A stretch of 33,063 nt of DNA. Origin: Myxococcaceae bacterium (lineage in GTDB: Bacteria; Myxococcota; Myxococcia; Myxococcales; UBA5297). Location: assembly GCA_017500825.1 (NCBI GenBank), contig JAFVYB010000121.1:1-33063 (forward strand), given 5' to 3'. A model generated the notes under the pieces. That model was not told the DNA's origin, did no database searches, and was given only the letters and a program-made list of their open reading frames with translations. This document shows positions 1-8,221 of this stretch, one piece after another; positions within the stretch are counted from its first letter, which is position 1, and each line of letters starts with the position of its first letter. The position numbers and the translations under genes were made by a program.

Positions 1-178
1 CATCAGCAAAGTCTAGGTTAATTACACCAGGGATTGTAACGATTTCAGCAACACCTTGAACACTACGACGTAACACATGGTCTACCGCCTTAAATGCTTC
101 TAGCATAGAAGTTCCTGGACTCCCTCCATCACCTCCCGCCCCGTTAAAATACACGTCCGGCAAATTAAAATCAGCCAA
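1..178 (-). pseudogene. ftsZ: FtsZ fragment at the window edge, truncated or chimeric
   Basis: The minus strand is open from base 178 to base 1. From about base 112 leftward it reads as the middle of the tubulin-like division GTPase FtsZ: MLEAFKAVDHVL, SVQGVAEIV, then IPGVINLDFAD. The last stretch is the T7 catalytic loop (NxDxxD), which completes the GTPase site of the neighbouring subunit. Upstream of codon TSM (104-112) the translation stops resembling FtsZ (DVYFNGAGGDGGSPG), and an in-frame TGA lies at 179-181. The N-terminal GTP-binding half is therefore absent, and the C-terminal part would lie beyond base 1. The segment is about 40% GC with AT-rich codons, unlike the GC-rich genes that follow. 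A chimeric contig end is the simplest explanation; a transferred or decayed ftsZ piece is the alternative. The family call is firm, the biological reality is not. Confidence 0.72.
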
Positions 179-276
179 TCATTCGGGGGAGCCCGTTTGG
201 GGGGTGTTTGGGGAGAAAACGCGTTGAGAATTGAACAGACGCCGGGCATTCAAGCGCGAAAGCAAACAAATGCCGC

Positions 277-350
277 GTGCTGAAGCGCATTGTTTTGCGT
301 TGCGCCTGAGCGGAAGCGCGTCTTTTTCAAATGCCGTGCGCTTCAAGCAC
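277..350. repeat. Imperfect inverted repeat and 14-bp direct repeat
   Basis: GTGCTGAAGCGCA (277-289) is mirrored by TGCGCTTCAAGCAC (337-350), with one extra base in the second arm. A direct repeat GGAAGCGCGTCTTT occurs at 312-325 and again at 364-377. The cluster lies just downstream of the minus-strand membrane protein gene that ends at 385. It could fold in that mRNA's 3' region, but there is no clean U-tract, so I do not call a terminator. Confidence 0.4.
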
Positions 351-384
351 AAAAAAACAAAGTGGAAGCGCGTCTTTGGGGATG

Positions 385-1782
385 TCACCAGGAAAATCCT
401 TTGAAAACAATCGCGCCCCAGGTGTTGACGGCGACGCCGAAGGCCGCCAGGCAGATAAATAATTTGTTTTTGATGGACCAGCCGCCGAGCGCCAGCAGAA
501 CAATTAAATAGGGCGTGTAATCGAGGCTGAAGCGGAAGCCGAACTGCATATAGCCGTCGTTTTGGTAAAACAAACCGGGTAGGGCGATGGCCGCGGCGGT
601 GAGGGCGAGCGCCAGGGTGAGTCGCGGCTTTTGTCTGGGGAAAAAGAGCAGAATCAAAAGCGGCGTCGTCAAAAAGAGGCTCATGCCGTGTGGGTCGTAG
701 CCGATGTGGAAAGGATCGAGGGAAAGGGTCGGCAATTTGAGAAAGGCGGCGGATATATTTCGCGGCAGGTAATGCCAATCAAAGAGGCCGTATTGAGCGA
801 TGTCGGCGTTGACGCGGTTGTTCCAGAAGAATCGGTGGCCGAATTCGCTGACGCTGCCAAAGCGCGCGAAATTGAAGGCCATGTGGGCCAGGGCGAGTGG
901 CAAGGCGCCGACGATAAAGAGCGCGAGTTTTTGGAGTTTGGCGCGCGCGTCGGTCGCGAGGTCGGCGAGGCGTAATTTTCCGTCGGGAAAGAATGTCTCG
1001 ATGACAAAGAAGGCGGCGGCAAAGACGAGCGGCGTTCGCGTCAGCGTGGCCATGGAATAGAAGAGGCCGGCGAGGAGGGGATGGCGCGCGCGGTGGGCGG
1101 TCAAAAGGTAGAGCGCGGTGAGGGCGACGCCCATGATTTCGGCGGTGAACCAGACTTCGCCGCGAATGGCGCAGGAGAAGAAGAGGGTGCCAAAGCCGAG
1201 GATGGCCGCCCAGGCGAGGCAGGCGCTGTCGCTCAGGTCGCTCTCGCCGTCGCGCTTCAGGCGCCGCAGGAAGGCGAGGAAGAGGGCGAGGGCGAGGGCG
1301 GCGATGGCCACGGTGAAGGAGGTGTCGTTGAAGCGGTAACCGAAGAGGGCGACGCCGGGGAGCATGGCGAGGGCCGGGAAGGCGGGGAAGCTGACGAGGA
1401 AGCGATCGCCCAGGCGCACGTAGTCTTCGAGGTTGGGCGGGTCTTCGACGAGCGCGAGGGAACCTTCGAGAAAGGCCTGGGCCTGCCAGATGAAATGTGG
1501 CGCTTTGCTCTGGTGGAAGAAGCGATGGCCGCTGAAGAGGGCGAGGACGGCGAAGGCGCACAGGCCAAAGAGGAGGGGAAGGCCGGGACCGAGAAGGCGG
1601 CGCCTGAGTCTGGGCCAGAGGGTTGGGGGCGCGCTTGGCGAAGGCGTTTGGATGGATGTGGGCGAGGGCGATTCATTCGCGGGGGAATTGTTTGTTTTGG
1701 AATCAATGGCGGATGAATTGTCCGGGGAATTGTCTAACGAGGATTGACGCGCGGGTAATTGATTTGTGGGGGATGGATTCAT
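385..1782 (-). CDS. Multi-spanning GT-C-like membrane protein
   Basis: 465 residues. The first 50 or so are a low-complexity Pro/Ser/Asn/Thr stretch, probably cytoplasmic, followed by basic WPRLRRRLL and then about ten hydrophobic helices (for example PLLFGLCAFAVLALFSG and TVAIAALALALFLAFL). The topology, an early HFIWQAQAFLEG segment between the first two helices, and basic loops resemble the GT-C fold of lipid-linked sugar transferases and PMT-like proteins. No family-specific catalytic motif can be assigned with certainty. The ATG at 1780-1782 is preceded by a weak GGAG. A later start just before the first helix cannot be excluded, because the N-terminal tail is so repetitive. The gene stands alone, divergent from the soluble histidine kinase gene. 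The protein at 8222-10018 has a similar architecture. Function and substrate are unknown. Confidence 0.75.
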   Translation of the reverse strand: MNPSPTNQLPARQSSLDNSPDNSSAIDSKTNNSPANESPSPTSIQTPSPSAPPTLWPRLRRRLLGPGLPLLFGLCAFAVLALFSGHRFFHQSKAPHFIWQAQAFLEGSLALVEDPPNLEDYVRLGDRFLVSFPAFPALAMLPGVALFGYRFNDTSFTVAIAALALALFLAFLRRLKRDGESDLSDSACLAWAAILGFGTLFFSCAIRGEVWFTAEIMGVALTALYLLTAHRARHPLLAGLFYSMATLTRTPLVFAAAFFVIETFFPDGKLRLADLATDARAKLQKLALFIVGALPLALAHMAFNFARFGSVSEFGHRFFWNNRVNADIAQYGLFDWHYLPRNISAAFLKLPTLSLDPFHIGYDPHGMSLFLTTPLLILLFFPRQKPRLTLALALTAAAIALPGLFYQNDGYMQFGFRFSLDYTPYLIVLLALGGWSIKNKLFICLAAFGVAVNTWGAIVFKGFSW

Positions 1783-2094
1783 GGGGAGATTGGCTCCGGG
1801 GATTGGTGGGGCGCCGGAAATGGAAAAAGGGGAGGGGAGGCGCGCGAGAGGCGTTGAATGGGCTGGGGGCGACGCGCGTCTTGGGCCGGCGGCTCCCTAC
1901 GACGGGGACACGGTTGTCGTCATCGCCTGACTGGGTTTGTCCGCGCGGCGGCGATGGCGGGAACGCCAGATGGGGGAAGGGCAGGCATCCTTTGACCTTG
2001 GCGCGTGGGGATCTGTAGAAGCGCGCCCCTTTTGGCGCGGCGCGTCGTCGATGGCGGCGCCAGTCGCCTGTTCTGGCCAGGGAGTGCGTTTTTC
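1783..2094. other. Divergent spacer between membrane protein and kinase genes
   Basis: About 310 bases without a supportable gene. It must carry promoters for both flanking genes. On the plus strand TTGACC (1992-1997) and TAGAAG (2016-2021) are 18 bases apart and could form a weak sigma-70-type promoter. A short inverted repeat, CGCGCC (2022-2027) and GGCGCG (2034-2039) with a 6-base loop, follows at once. I see no RNA gene here. Confidence 0.4.
1992..2021 (+). promoter_or_regulatory. Candidate promoter for soluble histidine kinase
   Basis: TTGACC, an 18-base spacer and TAGAAG resemble a sigma-70 -35/-10 pair. It ends about 73 bases before the GTG start at 2095. The -10 match is poor, so this is only a candidate. 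Confidence 0.3.
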
Positions 2095-2919
2095 GTGAGC
2101 GAGACTGATTTTTTGCTCGACCTGTTCGAGCTTGCTTCTGAGGGCGGGGGGCGTCCGGCGCGGGGAGAGAGCCGCTGTCACGAGCAGATGGCGCAGACGG
2201 CCAAGCTGGCGGAGCTCGGGCTCAACTTCGTCGAGCTGATTCACGAGTTGAGGCAGCCGATGGCCGGTATCTTTGGGTTTGCCCAGCTTTTGGCCGAGAA
2301 GCCGAATCACGCGAGCGCCGCTGAATGGGCGGGCGAGATCGTCGAACAGTCGCTGCGCATGCAGGAGATGATCGAGCGGTTGCGCCGCTTCAGCCGACTG
2401 CATCAGGTCGCCCGGCTCGACTGGATCGATCCGCGCGCGGCCATTGACGAGGCGGTGAGTCTGCTCCCCAGGTTGCCGCCGGGCATGGCGCTCGATGTCG
2501 ACCTGCCGCCGGCGCTGCCCAAGGTCCACGCCGACCACCACGCGCTGGTGCAGATCTTCTGGAACCTCCTGAACAACGCGCGCGACGCCATGGCGCCAGG
2601 GCCGGACGCGTCGCTGGAGGATCTGGAGGATTGGGAGGGCGGGGGAATCAGGCCGCTCGGCGAGATCCGCATCGAGTGGAGCGCCGAGCCAGGGCTGAGG
2701 CTGCGCGTTCTCGACCAGGGGAGCGGCATCCCGGACGAGGTGCGCGCGTCGATCTTCGCGCCGTTTGTGACGAGCAAGGGAGCGCGTGGCACCGGACTTG
2801 GCCTCTACATCTGCCAGAGCCTCGCCGCTGCCCAGGGCGCCGCGCTGAAGCTTGTCGACGTTCAAAAGCCTTTCACCACGGCCTTTGAGCTCTGCTTCGA
2901 CGAGGCGCGCGCCGACTGA
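2095..2919 (+). CDS. Soluble sensor histidine kinase without a sensor domain
   Basis: 274 residues from GTG 2095, chosen because GGGAG lies about 10 bases upstream; the frame is open further upstream without such support. Residues 1-40 show no recognisable sensor domain and there is no membrane helix, so it should be cytoplasmic. The dimerisation/phosphoacceptor helix carries the H-box around His50 (ELIHELRQPM). The HATPase domain shows the N-box (NLLNNARDAM, near 161), G1 (DQGSGIP) and G2 (GTGLGLYI). It is expected to autophosphorylate on His50 and pass the phosphate to a response regulator, but none is encoded in the window. The neighbour across a 59-base convergent gap is a second, membrane-bound kinase. 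The short N-terminus suggests its signal comes from a partner protein, as in NtrB-like or chemosensory-type soluble kinases; that is inference. Confidence 0.9.
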   Translation: MSETDFLLDLFELASEGGGRPARGESRCHEQMAQTAKLAELGLNFVELIHELRQPMAGIFGFAQLLAEKPNHASAAEWAGEIVEQSLRMQEMIERLRRFSRLHQVARLDWIDPRAAIDEAVSLLPRLPPGMALDVDLPPALPKVHADHHALVQIFWNLLNNARDAMAPGPDASLEDLEDWEGGGIRPLGEIRIEWSAEPGLRLRVLDQGSGIPDEVRASIFAPFVTSKGARGTGLGLYICQSLAAAQGAALKLVDVQKPFTTAFELCFDEARAD

Positions 2920-2978
2920 TTGGCTGACGCGCCGGTTGGCGATCGGTGGGCATGGCGCAGGATGGGTCAGGCGTGGGC

Positions 2979-4298
2979 CTAGAAGGACCTGCCGTCCGCG
3001 CGTGGCCAGCAGAGCGTGAAGCGGGCGCCTCCCAGCGGCGAGGTGTCGATGTCGATGGTGGCGCCGTGGACCTGGGTGATGCGGCGGACAATGGCGAGTC
3101 CGAGTCCGAGTCCGCCCGAGGCCTTGCCGCGGCTTTCTTCGAGGCGCTTGAAGGGCTCGAAGATGCGGATGCGGTCTTTTTCCGGGACGCCGGGGCCGTC
3201 GTCGTCGACGTGGATGAGGACAAAGTCGCCCTTGGGCTCGCAGGAAACGACGACGCGCGACTTGGTGTAGCGCAGGGCGTTGGAGACGAGGTTGCGGACG
3301 ACGCGCGCGAAGAGTCGCTCTTCGGCGAGGATGGACAGATCGCCGCAGTCTAAAAGCTCGACGGTGCGCTCGCCGATGAGGTGGATCAGCGCCTCGCGCT
3401 CGCGCTTCAGGGTGGACGCGACGGGAACGGCGGATTTGTTCAGCGCCGAGCCGTCGTCGAGGCTGTTGTAGACGACGAGCTCCTTCACAAAGCTGTCCAG
3501 CTCGTCGAGATCGGCGTCGAGCTCCTGGAGGAGCTGCTCTTTTTTGGCCTCGCTCTTGGCCGTGGCGAGCATCTCCAGCTTGAAGCGCATGCGGGCGGTT
3601 GGGGTGCGCATCTCGTGGGCGATGGCCTGAAAGAGGTGCTGCTGCTTTTCGAAGAGCGTCTGGTTGTGGTCGGCCAGGCGGTTGAAGGTGGCGACGAGCT
3701 CGGCGCATTCGCGGTCGCCAAAGCGCTGCCCGGTGATGCGCGCGGACAGGTCGCCCTCCATGACCTGGCGAGCGGTCGCGGCCATCGAGTTCATCATGCG
3801 GATCATCGGGCGGGCGAGGATGTAGCCGGTGAGCGCGATGATCAGGGTGATGCTGAGGATGAAGGCGATGAGCTGCGGCGGGTTGAGCAGCAACTTGGAC
3901 TCGATGGGGCAGATGATGAGCGCGCGCTTTCCGTCGCCGACCGGGACGTAATAGGTGTTGCCAATGCCCGGCGTCAGGCGCGTGGCCGGCTTGCCATCGC
4001 GGAGGAGCTCGCGGTGCTGCTCGAAGATGTTCGGGCTGTCGATGGGCTGAAGTCGCACCGGCTGTTCGAGGATGCGGGCGATGCCCTGGGCAAAGCGCTC
4101 CAGCGGAACGCCATCTCGCTGCAGGGCGAGTTTGGCGCCGGTTTCGAGCATGGGCAGGAGCAGCTGAGTGCTGGGCGAGTTCCAGGTCTCCTCGCTGGAG
4201 AGGTTGAGGCGCCAGTAGACGAAGCCGGTCCACAGCAGGATGACGGTGAGGAAGGCGCCGAGCGTGCCCAGCGAGAAGCGCAGGATGAGTCGGTTCAT
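2979..4298 (-). CDS. Membrane sensor histidine kinase, RstB/EnvZ-like layout
   Basis: 439 residues. Helix 1 is residues 5-27 (LILRFSLGTLGAFLTVILLW). A periplasmic sensor region of about 110 residues follows, then helix 2 (QLIAFILSITLIIALTGYIL), and a HAMP linker starting ARPMIRMMNSM and reaching the AELVATFNRL segment. The H-box is AIAHEMRTP with phospho-acceptor His228. The catalytic domain has the N-box NLVSNALRY, G1 DDDGPGVP, an F-box in FEPFKR, and G2 GLGLGLAIVRR. This is the orthodox two-membrane-segment class; the short basic HAMP and AHEMRTP resemble RstB, but no RstA-type regulator is adjacent, so I give no symbol. The ATG at 4296-4298 has AAGGA about 8 bases upstream. The gene converges on the soluble kinase gene and is divergent from the unknown gene at 4590. 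Confidence 0.92.
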   Translation of the reverse strand: MNRLILRFSLGTLGAFLTVILLWTGFVYWRLNLSSEETWNSPSTQLLLPMLETGAKLALQRDGVPLERFAQGIARILEQPVRLQPIDSPNIFEQHRELLRDGKPATRLTPGIGNTYYVPVGDGKRALIICPIESKLLLNPPQLIAFILSITLIIALTGYILARPMIRMMNSMAATARQVMEGDLSARITGQRFGDRECAELVATFNRLADHNQTLFEKQQHLFQAIAHEMRTPTARMRFKLEMLATAKSEAKKEQLLQELDADLDELDSFVKELVVYNSLDDGSALNKSAVPVASTLKREREALIHLIGERTVELLDCGDLSILAEERLFARVVRNLVSNALRYTKSRVVVSCEPKGDFVLIHVDDDGPGVPEKDRIRIFEPFKRLEESRGKASGGLGLGLAIVRRITQVHGATIDIDTSPLGGARFTLCWPRADGRSF

Positions 4299-4589
4299 GG
4301 AGGATCCTTGGGGAAGGCTGGGGCGGGGTTCAGGCCGCCAAAGGGGGCGGGCCCATAGCCGATTTCAGGCGCGCGGCCATGCGGTGAAGCGTCTCCGGAC
4401 GGCGCGGGGGTCAGCGGGAAGACAGCGTGGGGCGCGGGCAGACTCGGGCGGGTTTGAGAGGCGGCGTCTGGCGGCGAGGCGTTTGGGCGGCGCCATGGCG
4501 ATCGACCGCGGCGCGAACGCGTGCTAGGGCGCCGCGCCCCGAATGGGGCCGAACCCACCAGCCTGTGATGATGAGAGGAGTCCGACACC

Positions 4590-5312
4590 GTGAATTACGA
4601 GCTCGTCCTGAAATTTCCCGAAGGCGCCGAGGCCAAGTCGCCGGACGCGCTGGCCGCGGTTCTCAAGTGTTTTGTCGCTGGCGAGGCGCTGCCGCCGATG
4701 GCCTCGACGAATGATCAGACAGCCGATGCGCCGCACGGGCAGACGGACGAACCGACGGGGGAAACGCCACCGCAGAAGGACTCAGCCCTGGCCGTGGCGG
4801 CGCTGACAGGGGACGCGGCGATGTTTTCGGGCGCGCCGGTGACCATGGGCGATGAGCCCTGCGTGAGCGCGGTGATCCTGACGGACGGGGAGGGCCGGGC
4901 GCGCGTCGAGGTCTCGATCAGCTTTGAGAACAAGGAATCGCTGTTCCGCGAATGGGTCGAGCGGACGTTCGCGTTGGCCAGTCACCTGGGGACAGAGGTC
5001 GTCGACCCGCAGCTTGGCGGCTTTGTCCTGGCGCCGGAGCTGGATCGCGTTTGCGAGAAGTGGGGCGAATTGCGCGCCTATGTCCTGCGCACGCGCGGCC
5101 TCGACTCGCTGCTTGAGGGCAACGAGCCTTTGATGCTGCCGCCGCCGACCTTTGTGGAGCGCCACTGGAAGATGCTGCTCATCGCCCTCGGCATCCTGAT
5201 CGCGATCCTCTGCGTCCACCGATCGATGCAGCTGCTGAGCGCCCCGCCTTCGAGCGCCCTGCCGCCTGTGCCCGCGCGCGCGCCCGCCGCGCCTTCGTCA
5301 ACCGCCCCCTGA
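4590..5312 (+). CDS. Unrecognised protein with C-terminal membrane anchor
   Basis: 240 residues from GTG 4590, with a strong GAGAGGAG 9 bases upstream. I do not recognise the family. Residues 1-30 (MNYELVLKFPEG and on) look like a beta-alpha start. Residues 40-70 are a polar Gln/Thr/Pro-rich linker. Residues 90-180 form a mixed soluble domain containing FENKESLFREWVERTF and LDRVCEKWGELRAYVL. One hydrophobic helix (MLLIALGILIAILCV, about 192-207) is followed by an Ala/Pro/Ser-rich tail. There is no N-terminal signal, so the bulk is probably cytoplasmic and tail-anchored. It is the first of two co-directional genes, 61 bases before the S9 peptidase gene, and the two may share a transcript. Real gene: yes. 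Function: unknown. Confidence 0.75.
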   Translation: MNYELVLKFPEGAEAKSPDALAAVLKCFVAGEALPPMASTNDQTADAPHGQTDEPTGETPPQKDSALAVAALTGDAAMFSGAPVTMGDEPCVSAVILTDGEGRARVEVSISFENKESLFREWVERTFALASHLGTEVVDPQLGGFVLAPELDRVCEKWGELRAYVLRTRGLDSLLEGNEPLMLPPPTFVERHWKMLLIALGILIAILCVHRSMQLLSAPPSSALPPVPARAPAAPSSTAP

Positions 5313-5373
5313 AACGCCCCAGATCACCCCGGCGGACCCTCCGACGAGGCAACGCCCAAGAGGAAATTCAACG

Positions 5374-7695
5374 ATGAAACGCCTGTCACTCACCCTTCTC
5401 GCCGGTTGCCTCTTTAGCTCCTGCGCCACAACCACTCCCGGGACGACCACCGCCATGACCGATGCCGCGACCGACCCAGCCCACGACGCGCCCGCGCGGG
5501 CGCCTGAACGCGCCCCAGACGCCCTGCCCGCCGCCGCAGAACACCCTGCCAGCGCGCCGCGACAGTCAGCAGCCCCACGCCCGAGCTTCGCGCCGCCCAG
5601 CGAGGCTGACATGGCCGCCTGGAAACGCCTGAGCGGACAGATGGCAGAACGCGTGAACCTCACGCGCCGCGACGACATCCGCGAGACGTTGCACGGCGTC
5701 GAGATCGCCGACCCCTGGCGCTGGCTGGAGAACGAGCGCGCCCCTGAGGTGATCGACTGGATGGCCGCCGAGGACCGCCTGGCCCGTGAGACGCTCGCCC
5801 AAACGCCCGCCCGCGCGCGCCTGGCCGCCCGCATGCGCGAGCTCTTCTACGCCGAGAGCTGGTCGACGCCGGTGGCGCGTCAGGATCGCCTCTTCTTCAT
5901 GCGCACGCACCGCGACCGCGAAAAAGCCGTCCTCTACGTGCGCGACGGCAAGAGCGGAGAGGAGCGCGCGCTCATCGATCCCAACAAGTGGTCGGTCGAC
6001 GGCACGGTTTCGCTCGGCCGCTGGAACCCTTCACCCGACGGCAAAAAGCTCGCCTATCTCGTGCGCCCCAACGCCGCGGACGAGGCGGTGCTCTATGTCC
6101 TCGACGTGGACTCGGGCGAGCACGGGCCGGAGAAGATCGAGGGCGCCAAATACGCCTGGCCCAGTTGGACGCCCGACTCGCGCGGTTTTTATTACGTGCG
6201 CCTGCCGGTCGACCCCGCGATCCCGGTCGCCGAGCGCCCTGGCCATTCGCGCCTCTACTTCCACCGCCTCGGCGCCGACGCCGCGAACGACCGCCTCGTC
6301 CACGACGCGACGCGCGACCCGACCACCTTCCTCAACGGCGAGATCTCGCGCGACGGCAGCGCGCTCTTTGTCTCGATTCAGCGCGGCTGGAGCGAAAACG
6401 ACCTCTACGCGCGCGACCTCAAGTCCGACGACAGCCGCTTCAAACTCATCGCGCCGGGCAAAGACGCGACCTACGAGCTCGTCGATACCTGGCAGGGCTT
6501 TCACTATTTCGTGACGAACGAGGGCGCCCCCAACCGCCGCGTGATGCGCGTGCCCGTGGGCGGTGACCTCTCGCGCGACAAGTGGACCGAGGTCGTCCCC
6601 GAGGATCCGAACGCGGCGCTGGAGCTCGTGCGGCTCGTCGGCGACAAATTGGCGCTCGTCTACCTCAAGGACGCCTCCAGTCTGCTCCGCCTCGCCTCCC
6701 TCGACGGCCAGGATGCGCGCGACATCGCCCTGCCCACCCTCGGCACCGTCGACTCGGTGACGGGCGCGCCGGGCCACACCGAGGCCTTCTTCAATTTCAG
6801 CGGCTACACCCTGCCGCGCGAGATCCACCGCCTCGACACGACGAGCGCTTCGAGCGAGCTGTGGGCCGAATCGAGTGTCAAACACGCCTTTGACCCGCGC
6901 CGATTCACCGTCGAGCGCCGCCAATACGCCTCCAAAGACGGCACACAGATCCCGATCTTCCTCGTCCACAAAAAGGACCTGTCGCTCGATGGCCAGAACC
7001 CGACGCTGCTCTACGGCTACGGCGGCTTCATGGTGTCGATGACCCCGGCCTTCCGTGCCAGCGTCATCCCCTGGCTGGAGGCGGGCGGCGTCTACGCGGT
7101 GGCCAACCTGCGCGGCGGCGGCGAATACGGAAAGCGCTGGCACGACGCGGGGCGCGGCGCCGTCAAACAAAACGTCTTCGACGACTTCATCGCCGCGGCC
7201 GAGTGGCTCATGGGCGAGGGCTACACGAACCCCAACCGGCTGGCGATTTACGGCGGCAGCAACGGCGGACTCCTCGTGGGCGCGGCCATGGTGCAGCGGC
7301 CCGAGCTCTTTCGCGGCGTTCTGTGCGCGGTGCCGCTCCTCGACATGCTGCGCTACCACCTCTTCGGCAGCGGTCGGACGTGGATCCCCGAGTATGGGAC
7401 CGCTGAAAACCCCAGTGATTTTGAGGTGTTACGCGCCTACACGCCCTACAACAACGTGTCCCGCGGCACGGCCTACCCGGCGCTGTTGATGCTCTCGGCC
7501 GATCACGACGACCGCGTCGATCCGATGCACGCGCGCAAATTTGTCGCCGCCATCCGCGACGCCTCGCCCTTGAGCCCCACGCTGCTGCGCATCGAGAAAA
7601 ACGCCGGCCACGGCGGCGCCGATCAGGTCGAAAAGTCGATCGAGCAGAACGCCGATATTTACGGCTTCCTCTTCGAGCTGTTTGGGATGCGATAA
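5374..7695 (+). CDS. Prolyl oligopeptidase (S9A) lipoprotein
   Basis: 773 residues. Hydrolyses short peptides, classically after proline. The signal MKRLSLTLLAGC ends in a lipobox-like LAGC (Cys12, or Cys17 if LFSSC is used), so it is likely lipidated and anchored at the envelope facing outward. An Ala/Pro-rich linker to about residue 80 precedes the S9A N-terminal segment (IADPWRWLENERAPEVIDWM). A seven-bladed propeller with repeats such as WNPSPDGKKLAYLV and WTPDSRGFYYVRLP follows, then the alpha/beta hydrolase domain. The triad is visible: Ser629 in GGSNGG, the Asp in DHDDRVDP (about 713), and His746 in NAGHGG. Length is near the family's roughly 700 plus the lipoprotein leader. The start has AAGAGGAAA upstream. 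A PepF-like lipoprotein at 30738 suggests surface peptide degradation is a theme of this genome. Confidence 0.95.
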   Translation: MKRLSLTLLAGCLFSSCATTTPGTTTAMTDAATDPAHDAPARAPERAPDALPAAAEHPASAPRQSAAPRPSFAPPSEADMAAWKRLSGQMAERVNLTRRDDIRETLHGVEIADPWRWLENERAPEVIDWMAAEDRLARETLAQTPARARLAARMRELFYAESWSTPVARQDRLFFMRTHRDREKAVLYVRDGKSGEERALIDPNKWSVDGTVSLGRWNPSPDGKKLAYLVRPNAADEAVLYVLDVDSGEHGPEKIEGAKYAWPSWTPDSRGFYYVRLPVDPAIPVAERPGHSRLYFHRLGADAANDRLVHDATRDPTTFLNGEISRDGSALFVSIQRGWSENDLYARDLKSDDSRFKLIAPGKDATYELVDTWQGFHYFVTNEGAPNRRVMRVPVGGDLSRDKWTEVVPEDPNAALELVRLVGDKLALVYLKDASSLLRLASLDGQDARDIALPTLGTVDSVTGAPGHTEAFFNFSGYTLPREIHRLDTTSASSELWAESSVKHAFDPRRFTVERRQYASKDGTQIPIFLVHKKDLSLDGQNPTLLYGYGGFMVSMTPAFRASVIPWLEAGGVYAVANLRGGGEYGKRWHDAGRGAVKQNVFDDFIAAAEWLMGEGYTNPNRLAIYGGSNGGLLVGAAMVQRPELFRGVLCAVPLLDMLRYHLFGSGRTWIPEYGTAENPSDFEVLRAYTPYNNVSRGTAYPALLMLSADHDDRVDPMHARKFVAAIRDASPLSPTLLRIEKNAGHGGADQVEKSIEQNADIYGFLFELFGMR

Positions 7696-7696
7696 A

Positions 7697-7712
7697 GCTC
7701 GATTTAATTATT
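7697..7712. repeat. AT-rich 16-mer, copy 1
   Basis: GCTCGATTTAATTATT begins one base after the S9 peptidase stop codon. An identical 16-mer is at 21541-21556 and a one-mismatch copy at 32816-32831. All three lie in AT-rich spacers of an otherwise GC-rich sequence. Confidence 0.6.
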
Positions 7713-7741
7713 GAACGCGCTGATTGATTGAGAATGCGGTT

Positions 7742-8211
7742 ATGGCGCCAAAAATAAATGAATCAAAAACGGCTAAACAAAGGTCGGACGATTTGAAGAA
7801 AAATATGTCGGACAGCCCAAACCGCAGTGGCGATCAAAAACACCTGTCTTATGTTCAAAAGACGAATCTCGGGAGTTTTTATACGCCTCCCGAGATCGTC
7901 GGGATGGTCGGGGAATTGATCGATAAACATATTCCAAACGACTCGCGCGAATGGACCGTCCTCGATTCGTCCTGCGGCTACGGCGCTTTTTTGGATATAA
8001 AATTAAATTGGCGAAAGTCAGATTGTTGGAGCGCCATGCGAGGTCAGTCGCGCGCCTTAACGAATGCGCTGAATTGGTTGTCGATAAAACAAACGCCCAG
8101 GCGTTTTTGGATGTGTTTCGTTTGTTTGGCAGATTGAGCCGAAATCATCGGCATGATGTTTTGGCGATTATCGGCACAATTGCCGAATCCCTGCGCCGCG
8201 AATCGCTGTGA
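7742..8211 (+). pseudogene. Decayed N6-adenine DNA methyltransferase
   Basis: From ATG 7742 the frame opens with a Lys-rich leader, then LGSFYTPPEIVGM (the motif X region of gamma-type N6-adenine methyltransferases) and LDSSCGYGAF (motif I, the AdoMet-binding FxGxG-type loop). After a T6 run near 7987-7992 the family-like sequence moves to another frame (FFGYKIKLAKV), consistent with loss of one T. Later pieces again look family-like in alternating frames (SRALTNAL in the first, VVDKTNAQAFLDV in the second). The first frame stops at 8137 and the second at 8211. The catalytic NPPY motif is not found. An intact enzyme of this kind would be several hundred residues. The segment is clearly AT-richer than its neighbours, pointing to transfer. 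With several frame changes this looks like a genuine relic, probably of a restriction-modification system whose nuclease is gone. Confidence 0.7.
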
Positions 8212-8221
8212 ATCGCGGAGA

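Noticed and set aside
1897..4233. Very long open minus-strand frame (778 codons) over both histidine kinases
   Set aside because: Its product is Arg/Pro/Ala-rich without motifs and overlies two clear kinases; it is a side effect of high GC.
6031..7359. Long open minus-strand frame opposite the S9 peptidase
   Set aside because: Antisense shadow of a complete catalytic domain; Val/Glu/Arg-rich with no family features.
8153..8221. ATG 8153 as start of the second GT-C-like protein
   Set aside because: It lies inside the methyltransferase relic and the added 23 residues look random; ATG 8222 is preferred though not proven.
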